Shown here one piece after another: positions 22,401 through 36,200 of a stretch of 64,000 nucleotides of DNA. This stretch comes from Viridothelium virens (lineage: Eukaryota > Ascomycota > Dothideomycetes > Trypetheliales > Trypetheliaceae). A program made the translations under genes and the position numbers. Within the stretch, counting starts at the first letter, position 1. Every line of letters starts with the position of its first letter. The stretch is taken from NCBI GenBank assembly GCA_010094025.1, contig ML991771.1:620001-684000 (forward strand), written 5' to 3'. The notes below the pieces were generated by a model that searched no databases, was not told the DNA's origin, and saw only the letters and a list, made by a program, of their open reading frames with translations.

Positions 22401-25400
22401 GCTGTCGAGATGAGGAAGCTGTACTCATGGCATGCATCGTCGACGTAGTCTCGTATCTCCAGATCAATTCCAGAAAATCCAGAGTCGCGCAACGCTTCGT
22501 CCCACGCATCGGTCGTGACCCATGGTGCCAGATGTCGCTCTTTTTCTTCGCCTTTAACGGCAGTCAGCAGGTCGTTCATCTTTCTACGGACATGCAAACA
22601 TACTGCTCCACCATTCTGGCAAAAGTCCAAAGGCAAATGAAGCTCTCATCGCATAATAAACCATCTCGAGGAATATGATTTTCCCGCCACTATGTTTGTA
22701 AGTCTCAGAAAGATTACTCTGTTCATGAAAAGGAGCTTATTAGTTCAGGAACTTACGGCTTGAGTAGCTTTCGGACGTGATGCATTGTGTTCTTTAGGTT
22801 TTTAGTAGCATGAAGAACCTGTGGACTTGTCAGTTTTGGTTTCCAAGTGGAAGCACACATCTTACACTACCAGCAATGATAACATCATAAGTACCATCTG
22901 CAACATCCTGTTGTGCTGGATCCTTCTCGATGTCCAAGGCAAAGTACTTGATCTTTTCGCCATATTGTGCAAATTTCTCGGCAGCAGATATGAGATGTTC
23001 TCCTGAAATGTCAGTAAAATCATACTGAGAACAAGTGAGCGTATTTGGCAGATCTTCGTCATGAGCATTCAATGCGTCTAGAATGTGATTCGTCAATGTG
23101 CCTGACCCGGCACCGACTTCGAGAACCTTGAGCGACGGATTCTTGTGTATCAATAAATCCAAGTACTGAGTCAGAGGCCCGTAGTCTATGATTTGCTCAC
23201 TGAGCACTTGGTCAAAACGCGAAGTCAGATTGTTCTCATCAAACAGCGCCTGCGGATCTACCTCTCCCTTCAGTACGGACAATAAATTGCGTCCAAGCGT
23301 GAGGAAGAAGGACCCTTGTGCAGTAGATTCGAGACGCATGTAGTGGTCCCTACGAGAATGCTCATTGGTAGATAACCGCTTCCACTTTGGGTGATCAGGA
23401 CTCAGGTGAGGGAGTCTACCATCATGGAAATATCCCAGCCAACGCTGCATCCACTCAGTGTAGTGATCCAAATGAGATGCAGGTTTTCTGAGGTTATTCT
23501 GTGGCAGATTCTGTAAAGCTTCTGACATATGCATGAGTAATGCGAACCCAAGGCCTTGGTAGAAGTCACTGTCGTCTGTTCGAGGAGCTCGAGCGCCCTC
23601 ACAATGTCCAGAAAGCTCCTGATCACTAAGAAGATCCAAGTCTGCCTTCCAATCCCAACTGTAACAGGGACTCGAGTTCTCACCGAACGCACGTCTGCTA
23701 TCAGCGGAACCAATAAGTGTGCCTTCAGACTCTTCGATCTTTAGCATAGGAGACCCGGTGACGACATCGGCAACAGTATATTCTGTTCGAGCTTTCCGTG
23801 GACCAACCATGGTCGCATCGGCAACGACATCGGTGAGAGCGTCTTGCGGAAAGTTGACGCCATCGGCCCGAACCCACAACTTTCCGAGGCGGGTTGGTAG
23901 GATCGCCGGGAGATCCCTTTTCGTACCGTTAGAAAGAGCGATGATCGCAGTTTGCAGTACTGCGTCGAGAGTGGCGGGATGTATGATATGTGGCTGGGGC
24001 TCGCCGTTTCCGGGACTGGACCACTGGAATACTTGCACGTTTGCAAGCACACCAGTATCGCCGTCGTATCTAGCCCCTTGGATGCCCCGGAAAGCAGGTC
24101 CGTAGTCAAGTCCTTGGCCGGAAAAATAATTGTATATGCGTTCTGCTGTAAGTTCCTCTCGACAATTACGTCTTGTAAGCTCGAATAGTCGGTCATTTTC
24201 AGCGGCAAAAGCCAAAGCCTCCTTGCCATTATCGATGTCGTTTGTAGGTTCCTCGACTTCTACTTCAGCAGAGCCAGTGCAACATTCCTGCCAGCGCTCA
24301 TTGAGATACCCCAAAAGTACGAAGTCCCACGATATGCCCTTGCCCTTAGTAGGCCGAAATATGAACTCGTATTCGACTCCTTTCGCATCCGGTGGAACAA
24401 TCAACCCCCTCGGGAAGGCTGTGTCTGACAACTTGTAGCCAGTAACGCGGTGACGTCCATTGTAAAGTTGTTTCGTAGCCTCAAGTGCCATCACTAGCAT
24501 TCCCGCCGCTGGATACATGATAGCACCATTAACCTATCGAAGCTCGTTAATGACCATCTCGTTAACCTCAGTATCGAACCTGAAAACAAGATAAACCTAC
24601 TTTATGATCTTGAATCCAAGGCTGTTCGGGCACTCTAAGGAAGTTCCGCCAGCGCGGCTCCAGCTCATTCCAATCAGGAACGGTAGTTCCAAGCAAGTCA
24701 ACTCTTGGATGTTTGCGCAGTCGATACCCGTCCTTGCTGAATCGACCTTCATTCCAATAGCTCTGAGAGTGATCAAATGAGTAGGATGGAAGATTTGGCA
24801 GCGCGATATGTCTTCCATTGTACCTCTCTGCTTCTGTGTTTGCCTGCAGGATGTCAACGTGGTGGCCAGAACAAGACAGTTTGCCCATAGCATCCAGAAA
24901 AGCTAATGAGGCCGAGGAAGAGCGGGACAATGTGGACAGATAGGAAACATCTTGAGCATTTGCCGCCTCTAAAGTATCGCGTATAGGTCTTCGTAGGGCA
25001 GCATCTGGGCCAATCTCGAGCAATTCGGTGACAGTTGCCTTTACGGCAATGGCACCGCTCCTCTTCAATCCCGATTTTGGAGTAGAACAAAGTCGCTGAA
25101 TTGCATCAGTAAACAGGACAGGATTCACCATGTTATCGACCCAATATTGAGCGGTTTGGACGTCTGCCGCAGAGATACGAGCACCGGTGACTGATGAAAT
25201 CATGTACAAGCTTGTCTTCTGAGGCTCACCGGCCTCCAGCTGTCCCATCATCGATAGGTACTTGGGAGCTATTGCCTTCATGAAAGGGGAATGGTAAGGT
25301 ACTTTGACTTTGAGCACTCGGGCGAAGACATTTTCGCGATCCAAGATAGACTTCAACCAGTCTATTTGTTCCTTCTTGCCGGATATGGTCAAATTTCTCG

Positions 25401-28268
25401 GACTGTTCTTGCACGCTACGTTGATGTCTTGGCTGCCGAAATGGGATCGTATTGAGTTGAAGTAGGGTTCGATTTCTCCGTCGGACAAGCCAACCGACAT
25501 CATGGCACCACGGGATTCAACAGAAGCTTCAAGCTCGGCCGCGCATTTTCCACGGAAATATGCTATCTTGCACGCGCTTTGATGTGATATTGCGCCAATG
25601 GCGTACCTTTGAATCTTAGCCAGAATGTTAAATTCTCACGTTACAGACTTACGCTGCAGCAATTTCACCCGAACTATGACCAATAGCCACCAGTGGCTCC
25701 GTGTTAAGGGTTCTGAGGAGATCGACAATGCCGATTTGCAACGCAGTACATAGAGGTTGACTATAGGCCGCATCATTGACGCTGGAGGCGCCTTCTGGTT
25801 TCAGTAACTCATCTGTAATTGTCAGTAGGTGTAGAAAGCCTTGTTGCCGACAAAAGCATGGTATAGGTACGGATTTGGGGAATATGAAGGTGTGGAATTC
25901 ATCTGTTGAGACCAGGTATTTACCTATGAGAAACCATTGACAACCCATTTCGTTCAAATACATCTCAGACTTCCGAAGACTGTCCCGGAATACTGGGAAT
26001 CGCAGCAGTGTTTCTGACATGGTTGCATATTGGGCGCCTTGTCCGGTAAAAACATACCCCAACTTTGGATTCGACTTGGCCCGCACAGGTTTGGACATCT
26101 TTGTGGGTAGGGTTTCCAAGTCGGACAGTGATTCAACAACTGTAAACGATCGCCAGCTGAGCATACTTCGTCTTTTGGATAAGGTGTAGACTATGTTCTG
26201 TAGATAAGCATCAGCACTGTCCTTACCCAGATATCCAGCCGTCTCTTGTGGAATAGTACGGAGGCTCTCTGCAACGCGAGTGACACCATTCCGGTCCGAG
26301 GCTGACCATACTAAAAGCGCTGTCTTTTGGGTTTGCGATTTCGATTTAGGCAAATTCTCCATGGTGGTCTGTATGGAGTTCTTCACCATTGACGTATGGT
26401 AGCTTTCCTCAAAGGCCGCAAGAGAGGGGGGCTGTGGTAGAGTCCAGTGGTTGCCTTTCAGGCCCCGTAGGCGAAGAAAATTGTATGCGTCGTCAAGGAT
26501 GACGTGGGTATTGGAGCCGCCGAAACCAAAATTTGAGATGGAAGCTCTCCTCAAGCCCTGAGAAGGCCATGGAGTGCTCTTGGTTGGGAACTTGAAACCA
26601 ATCATCAGAATCTTCCAGACGCTTTTCTTTTACAGGTCATACCTTGAGGTTCAGATAATCCGCATCAATTCCAGGATTCAAAATTTCAAAGTTTGCATTC
26701 GGGGGAATTATGCCCTTCTCTAGAACCATGATCGTTTTGATAAGCCCGGCAATGCCACTCGCTCCTTCCAGATGACCGACATTTGACTTCACCGCACCGC
26801 TTTCAGAGAATTAGCACTTCCATCATGATTTCACTTACTCATACTTGTAGAGTTGCTGATCTTGATCGACTTACATGTACATAGGATCCGCAGAATTACG
26901 TGCCGATCGGAAGGCATTTCCGATAGCATTGGCTTCGATGGGATCACCAACCTAAGTATGATTAGAAGTCGTCAGGATATTCTGGTCGTGTCACTTACTG
27001 CTGTGCCTGTCCCATGTGCTTCGCAATACCTTGTGGTATCCATGTCCAAATTGACTTTGCTATAGGTCTCTCTGATTAAACGTTCCTGAGAGTCCCGACT
27101 TGGCTGAGTGATACCCGGTGTTCGGCCGTCCTGATTGGAACCAGTGGCTCTGATGACTGCTCGGATAGTATCGTTTGCCTTTAGAGCATCTGACATTCTT
27201 TTCACAACCATGACCCCAAAGCCTTCGGCTCTACTGTAGCCCTTTCCTCGAGAGTCAAAGCTACGACAAAGACTGTCGGTTGAGGCAAAGTTCATTCGCG
27301 ACAGGGTAATGGAGGAGTCTATATCGAGAATCGTGTTGATTCCGCCGACAAGGGCCTATCCAATATGAGCAGGCGTACAATGCGGTAGGTAGGCTGGTTT
27401 ACCATATCTGTTTCTCCATTTTGAAGACCTTGACAGGCTACATCAAGAGCAACCATGCTACTCGAGCATGCTGTGTCTATAGACATAGATGGCCCCAAGA
27501 GATTGTAAAACCAGCTGACCCGATTCGACAGCATAGCCATCGCGAGACCGGCGCTCGAATGGATGGGGATGAAGTCATGACTACGCAAGTTGATGGATTT
27601 GTAGTCATCAGAAGAGCAGCCTACGTGAACTGATGTCCTGGAGCCGGATACTTCTTCTAGAGGAATGCCAGCTAGATCAAAGTTAGAGAAGTCTGGGCAC
27701 TTGAAGTGTTCACGTGCTTACCATTCTCTAGTGCGTGATATGTAGTCTCAAGTAGCACTCGCTGCTGTGGATCCATCGCTTCAGCTTCGGCTGCAGTGAT
27801 GGTAAAGAAAGGCGCATCGAATGCACTTGGGAGCGTGCCTAGGAAGTGGCCTCCACGAAATGGAACCTGTTTCGTGTTAGTATCTGAAATGACGGTAATA
27901 TTCGATGAACTCACCGAATCTGATCGATTGGTATCAGGATGATAGAATGCATCGATATTGACCCTATCCTCCGGGAATTGGCTCATTACACATCGCTTTT
28001 CAAGGAGAATCCGCCAAAAGTCCTGCACAGATGTCGCTTCTTGGGGGAGGGTAAAGGCGAATCCCGTCACCGCCAACGGTTCGCGACTGTTCTGAAAGAG
28101 AGCGGAATGATCATCTGGTTTAAGAGCAGTATGAGGTTTGCCTGGATCTAAAGGACGAGATTGGGGTTCGGGATAAGTCACGGCATCCTTGCTGAGTTTG
28201 TCCGTGACATAGATTGGCGTCGTCCCATTGATCTCTTGCTCTAGAGAGTTGACAATTCCTGGTGCCAT
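19465..28268 (-). CDS. Highly reducing iterative type I polyketide synthase
   Basis: About 15 short introns interrupt the gene, and every junction I checked keeps the frame. Domains in order: KS with DTACSSS (Cys codon near 27468), EAHGTGT (near 27016) and [14 protein letters not shown] with FTGQGAQY and GHSSGE (near 25680); DH with catalytic His in [10 protein letters not shown] (codon 24604-24606, split from VNG by an intron) and a DAVLQ Asp; C-methyltransferase with EVGAGSG (near 23110); ER with [11 protein letters not shown] (near 21335); KR with GGTGGLG (near 20610) and the S...Y-x3-N pattern around 20120-20190; ACP with LGVDSLL (near 19605). It should build a reduced, possibly C-methylated chain from malonyl-CoA. 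There is no thioesterase or reductase at the C-terminus. A separate hydrolase lies upstream and could release the product. No inactivating break was found. Confidence 0.93.
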
Positions 28269-29908
28269 TATTGTTATTTTTTTCAGGTTTGATAATATGT
28301 TATCTGTTCAGCAAAGTCAAGACAATGTTGTAGGCAGTTTCTGGACTCCTGAAGACCGGAATCTGCAGAGAAACACATTTGCCGGGGTTTCTAAGATGAG
28401 GCGACTCATTGATATAAGTTTTCTGGAAGAATAGCATGCTGGCCCAGCTCGGATCCTGTAGCAAGGAGACCCTTGTGGTTGCCGATTGGCAATGCATCTC
28501 ACAGATCGGCAATAGAGTCTAAATGCCATGGTTTCAGAATCACCTATCTGAGCGAGATAAGAACCGTAGGAATGGAAGCCTGCAGGTCGGGGGAAACTGG
28601 AGCTGTGTACGATATGGAAGCGTGAAAGGGTGGAGTGAGAGGCACAGATGCAGATGGTTCGATGTTGAACCCTGTCGGTGGCTTTTCTATCTTCCTAGCC
28701 TTTGTGGAGTATTATATGGCCTGAGAGGTCAATACCTTGGCACTTCACCGATCTCTAGATCGTTGATCGATTCTACTTGAAACATCAATATTCAACAAAG
28801 CGCTTTAAATTATAGGTTGACTTTAATACTAGTTGCCTATTTCTGAATACGGATTTTTGTGTCAGAAATTTGTCTCTGATGTTGTTCCGGAGGTGAGTTG
28901 TTATTCTAAACTGATCATTACCAAAACATAAAGTAATTCTATGTAAAATTAGACTAAATCACTTATTGATACTAGATGTCAAATTCTAGAATCGTATAAA
29001 ATAGACTCCATTCCGATTGGTCCAGAAAATGGCAAACCACTATACCAAAGTTCTACTTTAGACTTTGCAAAGCGTTTGGCAATTTGGTGGAGTGTTGGCG
29101 GAGCTCTTCACATCAGGTGCAGAGGCCAATTGGGATCCAGCCCATCAGCCACTGCAAGAAGCCTCACAGCTTGGAATTCCTGCATCTGCATTTCGTATTC
29201 TACCAAGTTCCGAACGTAAGGTAACGGCTAATGCCGGTGCTCGTTCCGTTCCGCGGCACCACTCACCCATGTCAGCATGCATGATCTTCCCGTTTAATGC
29301 ACTCCTTTCCTGTCGTTCCGAAAGGATGATCGAACATGTGCATAAAGGCAGGGTCCACCAACTTCGAGGGACGAGCGAACTTCTTAGATCGAACCAACCA
29401 ACGATGCTCGTGAACGTGTTGTTCTTCAGCCGATTATCAAGATGCCTACCCACATGTAAGGCAACCGTTCACCAGAGACGCCTATCGAGAATCGGCAGGG
29501 TTATGAGACAGCAACATTTTCTTCATCCATTATTTCGTGCTTCGTACAGAGGCCTTGGCATAAGCCCATTCGCCCTGCCAAGCAGACGATAGAAGCGTCA
29601 GGAATTGGCCGTCGTGCCTACTCTACGTCGAGTTGATGCTCTACCAGACTTTGAGATCGCTGTAGACAGTGCACGACTCATCACGAAAAAAGTGCCCCCA
29701 TTTCCTGCGCCATGAAAATCTCCAACTGAAGTAGCCCTATCTGCAAATCATTCTCTTAGTCTGATACGCATACGATGTAGACATCGTTCTCTACCCCTCA
29801 CACTAATACTCAATTATAAATTCATATGGATTTAGCCATCAGTTTTTCATTTCATTTATCAACTTTAACTAAATCTGCATTCAATCAGAAAACTCCACTG
29901 CAAGCATC
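28269..29908. promoter_or_regulatory. Divergent promoter region between PKS and hydrolase
   Basis: 1.64 kb separate the PKS start (28268) and the hydrolase start (29909). It is partly AT-rich (28800-29000). A frame at 29065-29592 opens with TTG and has no family signal. Specific binding sites were not identified. Confidence 0.45.
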
Positions 29909-30904
29909 ATGAGATTTCTTTGTCTACACGGAGCAATTACTAACAGCAAAGTTGGTCATGTTTTCCTTTGTGCTCCCAGTTCCACTTAGAATTGAGATCT
30001 CATCTGCTGGAGGTAATGAAAGCTAATTCTCGCATTTTGCGTAGATTTTCGAGCTACAGACTGGTGAGCTTTGCAATCGAGATCATCAAGATGAAACGAA
30101 CCAGTTCAACTGATCCATGCAACTTCCGATAAGCTGCACTACGATATGCACTGAACGATGGCCATGAATATGATTTTGTCGAAGCACCCCATCCTTGTAC
30201 CCCGTCTGAAGGTATGTACTGAGGTTCCGATGAGCACATTTGTTATCAATATTTACCTGTTCATTGTCGCTACGCATTGCCTTGAAGGGGCAAGCGCCTT
30301 TGGACCCATGCATGATTTCTCGTTGGTGTTTGGCCTTTATCTTGACGAGATCTGACTGGCCATAGAGTTTGCGAGCTTCAATGATTCAACAGACGAGGTT
30401 TCCAAGTGGATCGTCGAGCCAGCAATCGCAGCGGCGTTGCAGCAAACTGTGGACGATCTTGACACATACATCGCAGCAGAAGGCCCATTCGATGCAGTCA
30501 TGGGATTCTCACAAGGAGCTAAGATGGCTGCAACTTACATCATACACAAGGCACGGCAGGATCCTCACCGGCAGCGTATGCAGCCCACCTTCAAGTGTGC
30601 GGTATTTTTCTCTGGATCTCCCCCACTTGACCTTGTAGCATTGCAGCAGGGTTCGGCGAGAACGATGGATTCGGAAATAGATGGTGAGGTCATTCATATA
30701 CCTACGGTCCATTTTTGGGGTGTGACTGAGAGCGAAGACCCGACGTGTGGGCCAACTCTCAATCATCTGTGCAATGCCAAGTTGAGGCACACTGTTATTC
30801 ATGCAGGCGGCCATGAGGTCCCTGGGCCCAAAGACAAGACATCGTTTGTGGCCGGCGTGGAGGCTATACGCCAGGCCATTGGTCAGGCTTTGTTACAACG
30901 ATAA
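29909..30904 (+). CDS. FSH1/LovG-type serine hydrolase (probable PKS off-loading thioesterase)
   Basis: Exons 29909-29950, 30045-30063 and 30134-30211 give MRFLCLHGAITNSK, IFELQTG and a segment ending in PHPCTPSEG. This is the typical start of the FSH1 family. The last exon, from about 30366-30376 to 30904, carries the nucleophile motif MGFSQGAK and the His motif IHAGGHEVP. The exon or exons between 30212 and 30370 are uncertain; an acceptor at 30287 gives a plausible continuation. Family members are alpha/beta-hydrolases of about 220-260 residues. LovG, which releases the lovastatin nonaketide from its synthase, is the best-known cluster example. Standing next to a PKS with no release domain, this protein probably hydrolyses the chain from the ACP. 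Confidence 0.82.
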
Positions 30905-31211
30905 TTTTCTTGAATCATGACCTGCACCGTGTTACCGGTCCTACTGCAGTTTGCATGCCAGTACAGAAGAAGAGAAGGAAGTAGCGATCTGAGAAATCGA
31001 TATGTGGGGCTTTTCACTTTTTGTGATATTTCTTCAAGCTTGAAGATTCCTGTCGTTCAGACTTTGAACAGATATATTGACGGCCAAGCTGTTTCTTTAG
31101 CAATCGCAAACGAAATACCTTAGTAGGTAGTCTATTGGGGCATATCCTTGCATATCTCACTGCTTCTAATATTGGCTAGCTTTCTCTTATCAGCGCCAGG
31201 GTCATTGTTAC
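30905..31211. other. Convergent spacer between hydrolase and transporter
   Basis: This is 3' flanking sequence of both genes. No feature was seen. Confidence 0.5.
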
Positions 31212-33213
31212 TCAAACCCTATCATGAGCCAAAATTTGCGGTTTTCTCCAAAGTAGACACGCTAGTAACAACTGTCCCCCAGAAAGCCCAATCACCACTC
31301 GCATCTGTGCATTGTAGCCGCTTGCAAAAGTTGTCTGGATGAAATTTCGCAAATCCGGGCTGAGTGTGGATAAGGTCCCCGTGGTTTCAAGTAAAGAGTG
31401 TACCTGAGCAGGTGCCAGGAACTCTCTGAGATGCGATTGCACGTAACTGTTCATCACAGTTGTAACAATCGAAAGACCAATTGCCCCACCCATAAACCGA
31501 AATTGTACGATGGCGCTTGTCCCAATAGCTGTTTGTATCAAATAATGAGATAGTCGCATGTGATAGCAAATTTCGATGTAACATACCTTTGTCCCGTTTC
31601 TCAGCCACAAATGGCATCATGACAGTCGCTGTGGCGTATACCATGCCTACTCCAAATCCTGCCACCGCTTGATAGCCATAGAATGATATCTGAAGGGTGG
31701 TATCTATTGGTGTCATACTTAACAGTGTAAATCCTACGACCTGTATACTCGATCCAACAAAAGTTAGGTAGATCGGAGGCATCTTGGCTTTGCCCATGAA
31801 TGCTGAAGCGACTCCCGCACCGGCGGGGACCAGAACAGCGAATGGGATCAATCTGATACCAGCGCCGAGAGGTGAAGCGTCGTCAACTGACTGAAAACGA
31901 AGCGGTAATTGAACTATGGCGATGGTGAACGGCGCGCCCGAAAGCACTGCAAGGCTTTTCAGGAGCCATTTGTGAGGCAGTTTCTAAAAGTTGGCTTACG
32001 CACCTGATTAATCCGACAGAAGCGCGATTTTGAACGAACCTCCATGGAAAGACCATCTCTCTGCTGGATTTGGAGGCGCTAGACCACCAAGACCATGCAA
32101 AGAAAAGCGTCCAAGATAGCCCCGAAATCCCTAAAAAGACAATCACGAGAGGAGAGTCCCACGAGTATGCAGTAGTCGCCTCTTCGAGGGCTGCAACAAG
32201 AAACACAGTGGCCATGAGTAAGGAAATTGTCCCAGGAATGTCGATTCGGCCCAATTGCTGTTTTGAGAACTTTTCTCTCCAGCTGAGAGGCTCAAAAATC
32301 TCCGCAGGTAAATCGTGAAAGGGATAATTCGGAGGAAGGGTGAACAAGATACATCCAATGACAACGGCACCAGCCGGCACGCTAAAAAGTCAGCTCGGTA
32401 CGAAACAGTCATCTTGGAGACTCCGGCTTACTTGATTAAGAAGACCCATCTCCAGGTTGTCTTATCGCTGATAGCCCCTCCAACTATCGGCCCTGATACC
32501 ATGGAAGATCCATATATTATGGATAGCAGACTTGTATTAAGGGCCCATTTTGATGGTGGCAACAGTTCAAAAAAGCTTGCAAGTATCGAGGCGGTACTTC
32601 CGGCCGCGCCTAGACCTTGAAATGACCGAAGTATTATTCTGATAGGTGTCAACACAAATGGTTCGACCATGAATCGATTGATGCACGTACAATTGGGTCA
32701 TAGACTGAGCTGCACCGCAGGCTCCAGAAAAAATTACGAAAAGTGAAAACGATTACACTATACATGGCTTCCGTCCAAAAATATCGCTAACCTTGGCACT
32801 TATGATTAAGAATCCTGAGCACATGGCTTAGCCTCCAAACATTTGATCATAGAAATCAATCTCACCTGTGTAGGCAAGCAGGTAAGCTGTCACAATCCAG
32901 CTACTCCGGTCAAAGCCTTCCAAGCTGTCTGAAATGGATACCAACGATGTTGCTACAATAGTAGCCTCGATTGACGTTAAGAATATGCCAAGCGAGAGAC
33001 TGACGCCGGATAAGCTCAGTGGTTGCAATATAGAATTTTGCTGAACTCTTACACGGCGTGTAAAATATAGAAACGAGGTCCTGTCAAATATTTTGTTACG
33101 TCTTCAGCATTCACAGGGGACAGATCTCGTCCTCCTACGTCGGCCAATCCCTCGTTCTCTAGGCTGAAAGACAACTGGAAATCTTTCTCGGAATCCATGC
33201 TTCTAACTGACAT
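31212..33213 (-). CDS. MFS transporter, DHA2-like 14-TM drug/metabolite exporter
   Basis: The gene is split by several short introns; the start is set at ATG 33213 (MSVRSMDSEKDF). The first membrane segment contains GIFLTSIEATIVATSLVSI, followed by SSWIVTAYLLAY. This is the helix 1-2 pattern of fungal DHA2 (H+ antiporter) exporters. Later exons encode FQGLGAAGSTA, WRWVFLI, a long run of alternating hydrophobic helices and the C-terminal YNAQMRVVIGLSGGQLLLACL. The junction between GPRFYILHA and LSGVSLSLG needs an unusually short intron (~38 nt), so that join is unsure. It should sit in the plasma membrane. Its place beside the PKS and hydrolase suggests export of the polyketide or self-protection. 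Confidence 0.82.
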
Positions 33214-36200
33214 GGCAGGAACGATGAAATGCCCGAAGTTGGAGTAGTGCAACCAGAGTAGAACCGTTGACAATTTACCTCAATACGCCCGTTGAGCTTA
33301 GGCAGCAGTGTGGGACCGTCTTACAGAGCAGTAAGGAACCCAGATGAAGACAAATCAACGTTCACAAAACAAGAGATGGGAGCAAGCCACGACTTCATGA
33401 GTCGACTACCGAGGTGGGGAGACTTCTGATTAAGCTCGAAAGTTCTTATCGCCACCACCTCGATCCATTTTCTATCAGTGAAGCCCGGCTGAAATTCCCT
33501 CCCGCAGCGTTCTCGACAACCCTAACTGCATGGCGTTCATCCGCAGGTAGAGCAGGGGTCTCACGCGTCAAAAGCCAAGAACCCAACATCACGTTTTTGA
33601 TCGATAGCCTAACAGCTGCATGCTCTTTAAGCAGTAAGGGTGTAGCCTTGCGATCGATGCGTCCAGACTCATTAGGCGACAGAATGCCCATTCTGCCCTT
33701 CGATGCAGCTCTCCAGAATCGCATGAGCGAGAATTGCTTATCTGTAGGTCCAACAGACTGGGAAAGTCTGGTGAATCAACGCACAACATCGGGTGGATCC
33801 TTCCAAACAAGCTTTATTGATGAATACTGAAGGACTGCAGTAAGGCGAGCTGAAGTTCACGAAAACAGAATCGACCGATGACTTTGCATGAAGCAGTTGG
33901 TGAGATGTAGATGGGAGTGGTTGCATAGCTGACGTCGAAATTAGATCGGATGTAAACGAAAACGAGTTGCACCAGCTGTGGAGCCTCCGACAGCCACGCG
34001 GAAGACGTATCGGGGGTTACCTTACTGCTGGACTAATTACGCGACGCGACGCGCCGACGCTAAATAAGTACCTAGGTATCCAAAGCGCCACAGTCTGGGG
34101 AAGGTTTGGCGTTCATTTCAACAGAACTTCACCTCTTGGCTTTGACCACATACCAGGCGTGAATACCTAAGGTTGCTCATTGCTGGCGCTAAGTTCTAAC
34201 CACCATCTCAACCTTCCTTTATTTTCCCTCGACTTCCCCTTTCCTATCTCCTTTTGAAAAGTCGGGAAAAAAAATTAAAATTAAAATTAAAATCAATTTA
34301 ATGTACTCTAGAATTTATTTAGATTTAGATAGATGTACGAATTTCCGATGAAACCATTGTCAATTCCACTATAGTATATTTAGACATTTGAATATTGGGA
34401 TTGTCACAGATAAGGAATAGATGGAGTGAGGCTTGCAGAAAAGGAAGTAGCGGACAACGGAGAAGTGTGGCTACGAGATTATTTGGGAAAAAAAAGGTTC
34501 GCGCATTGAGAACATTAGAGGTCGATTCGAATTAGGTCCTCTTATACAAGACTATAGCTCTCAATTCGTTAGTGCATTGCTGAGTTGAGGTCGTTGAGCA
34601 TGGTGACCTTACGGTAACCTTTTAGCGTAGCTGCCGCTGTTCGCAGGTTCAAACTCTCTTCTCCAATGCAGTAGCCAGTCGCTTGGCGTGGCTATAACCA
34701 AGATCCCCTACAAACACAATTAGAAGATAAGGAGTGGAGAACGAGGCTGGTAGGTCACGGGACTAGTAGGCGCGTTCATCAAAGAAAGTTAGAGGGTGGA
34801 GCCTCTCGAGACTGCTAACTGGGACTAGACTTGATTTGAGGAGATCAAGCAGTGAGCAAGCCAAATTTGGAAGACTAGACATCGAATGCCCTCTGGGAGA
34901 TGGTGGGACTGGAGCTATTCTGGCCGTTCCAAACACTGCCTATGATGGCAGAATGGCTGCAAGTGCCATGTGCGCCTTATGCATTCCATGCTGGTGATTC
35001 TGACTCACTCGCAGTGTACAAGATGATGGAGATGATGCGATAAGAGGGATAACGGAGAAGCCCGACTGTAATCATACGAAGCTCGAATTGGAAGAGTCTG
35101 CCGATTACGCTCATAGATAACACCGGGCCCAGACGCCCAGCCCAGCAGTCCCAGCTGGTGGACTTGCAGCCTATCCTGATCCAAAAATTATTCCCAACAT
35201 CACATGGTAATGATGCCATCACATAGCTTCCAGGCTGCATTGCTGATCTGCACGTTCCTTCAGCGCGCTGTGCGAATTGGTTCAAAAACTCATGCAATCA
35301 TCCGTATCTCTGCTCTCCCTAAACCTCGTCGGTGCTATCACAGCATGGGAATAAGACGGACATAGACAGGCGCTGGAGCTGTAGAGATCAGGGTAAGATA
35401 TGGAACCGGACGTGCACAATCCTGCGCCGCACCCATACGATGAATAGTGGCCTCATTCAAGCAGGAGGCATTCATACTGCGTGACATCTGCTTATCCATC
35501 ATTTCACGCTGAAAATAGACGAAAAGCCCACTCAAATGCTTCTCGAACCATAAGTTGCATATCGATCGCCATCTTTGGTGCATTTAGTGACACTTGTGCC
35601 TTCGTAATCAAGCGGCAGACCGAATCCTCGTCCAGATACAATGCAGCTGTACCGTTAAAAAAAGACGCGACGTGGTCCAGTTGAATAGCACTTTGGGAAG
35701 TCAAGATTGTCTGGGCACCGTCGTCGTGCACTGTTTTTTTCTGTGGTACAGGTCATTGCCTTCCGTTCCCCGGCAATCCCCGTGACATCTTGATCTGTCT
35801 CCTCTTCCATATCAAGGGACGCTTCACAGTCGGATTTCCAGGATCCACTTTTCTCCTTGGGAGCTCGAAGACGTTTGGGAAACAGCTGTCTTACGCAGGA
35901 GAATTTCGGGAAATCCTCGGGTATTTGAGAAGTTTGAAGACGTTTGCATGGAAGTAACTCAATGTTCTCTGTGAGACCCTCGACACCTCACGAGAGGAAA
36001 CGAGGATATTCTGGATAATCTCGCTGAGCGGAGTGCATTTCCTCATCCCCCGATGCAACCATGATCATTTGAGGCGACCAACAGGGATATGTCGAATGAG
36101 TTGCTGCAAGTGGATACCCAGAGCTGTAATAGAATGAGACTGATGTTGAGTTTGGTAGGTCGGTAGAGGAGCCGAGTCTAAACCGCATTCAATGAAGTCA

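Noticed and set aside
22560-22640. Apparent stop codon in the PKS methyltransferase-ER linker suggesting a pseudogene
   Set aside because: A 52-nt intron with GTATGT donor, CTGAC branch and AAAG acceptor removes it and restores [14 protein letters not shown].
29065-29592. 175-codon frame between PKS and hydrolase
   Set aside because: It opens with TTG, has a competing minus-strand frame and no recognisable domain; it is treated as promoter DNA.
33414-33830. Frames on both strands near the transporter 5' side
   Set aside because: Neither strand matches a family, and neither has convincing splice partners.
34600-34690. tRNA-like T-loop sequence (GCAGGTTCAAACTC)
   Set aside because: The flanking bases do not form a T stem, and no matching acceptor or D arm could be built.
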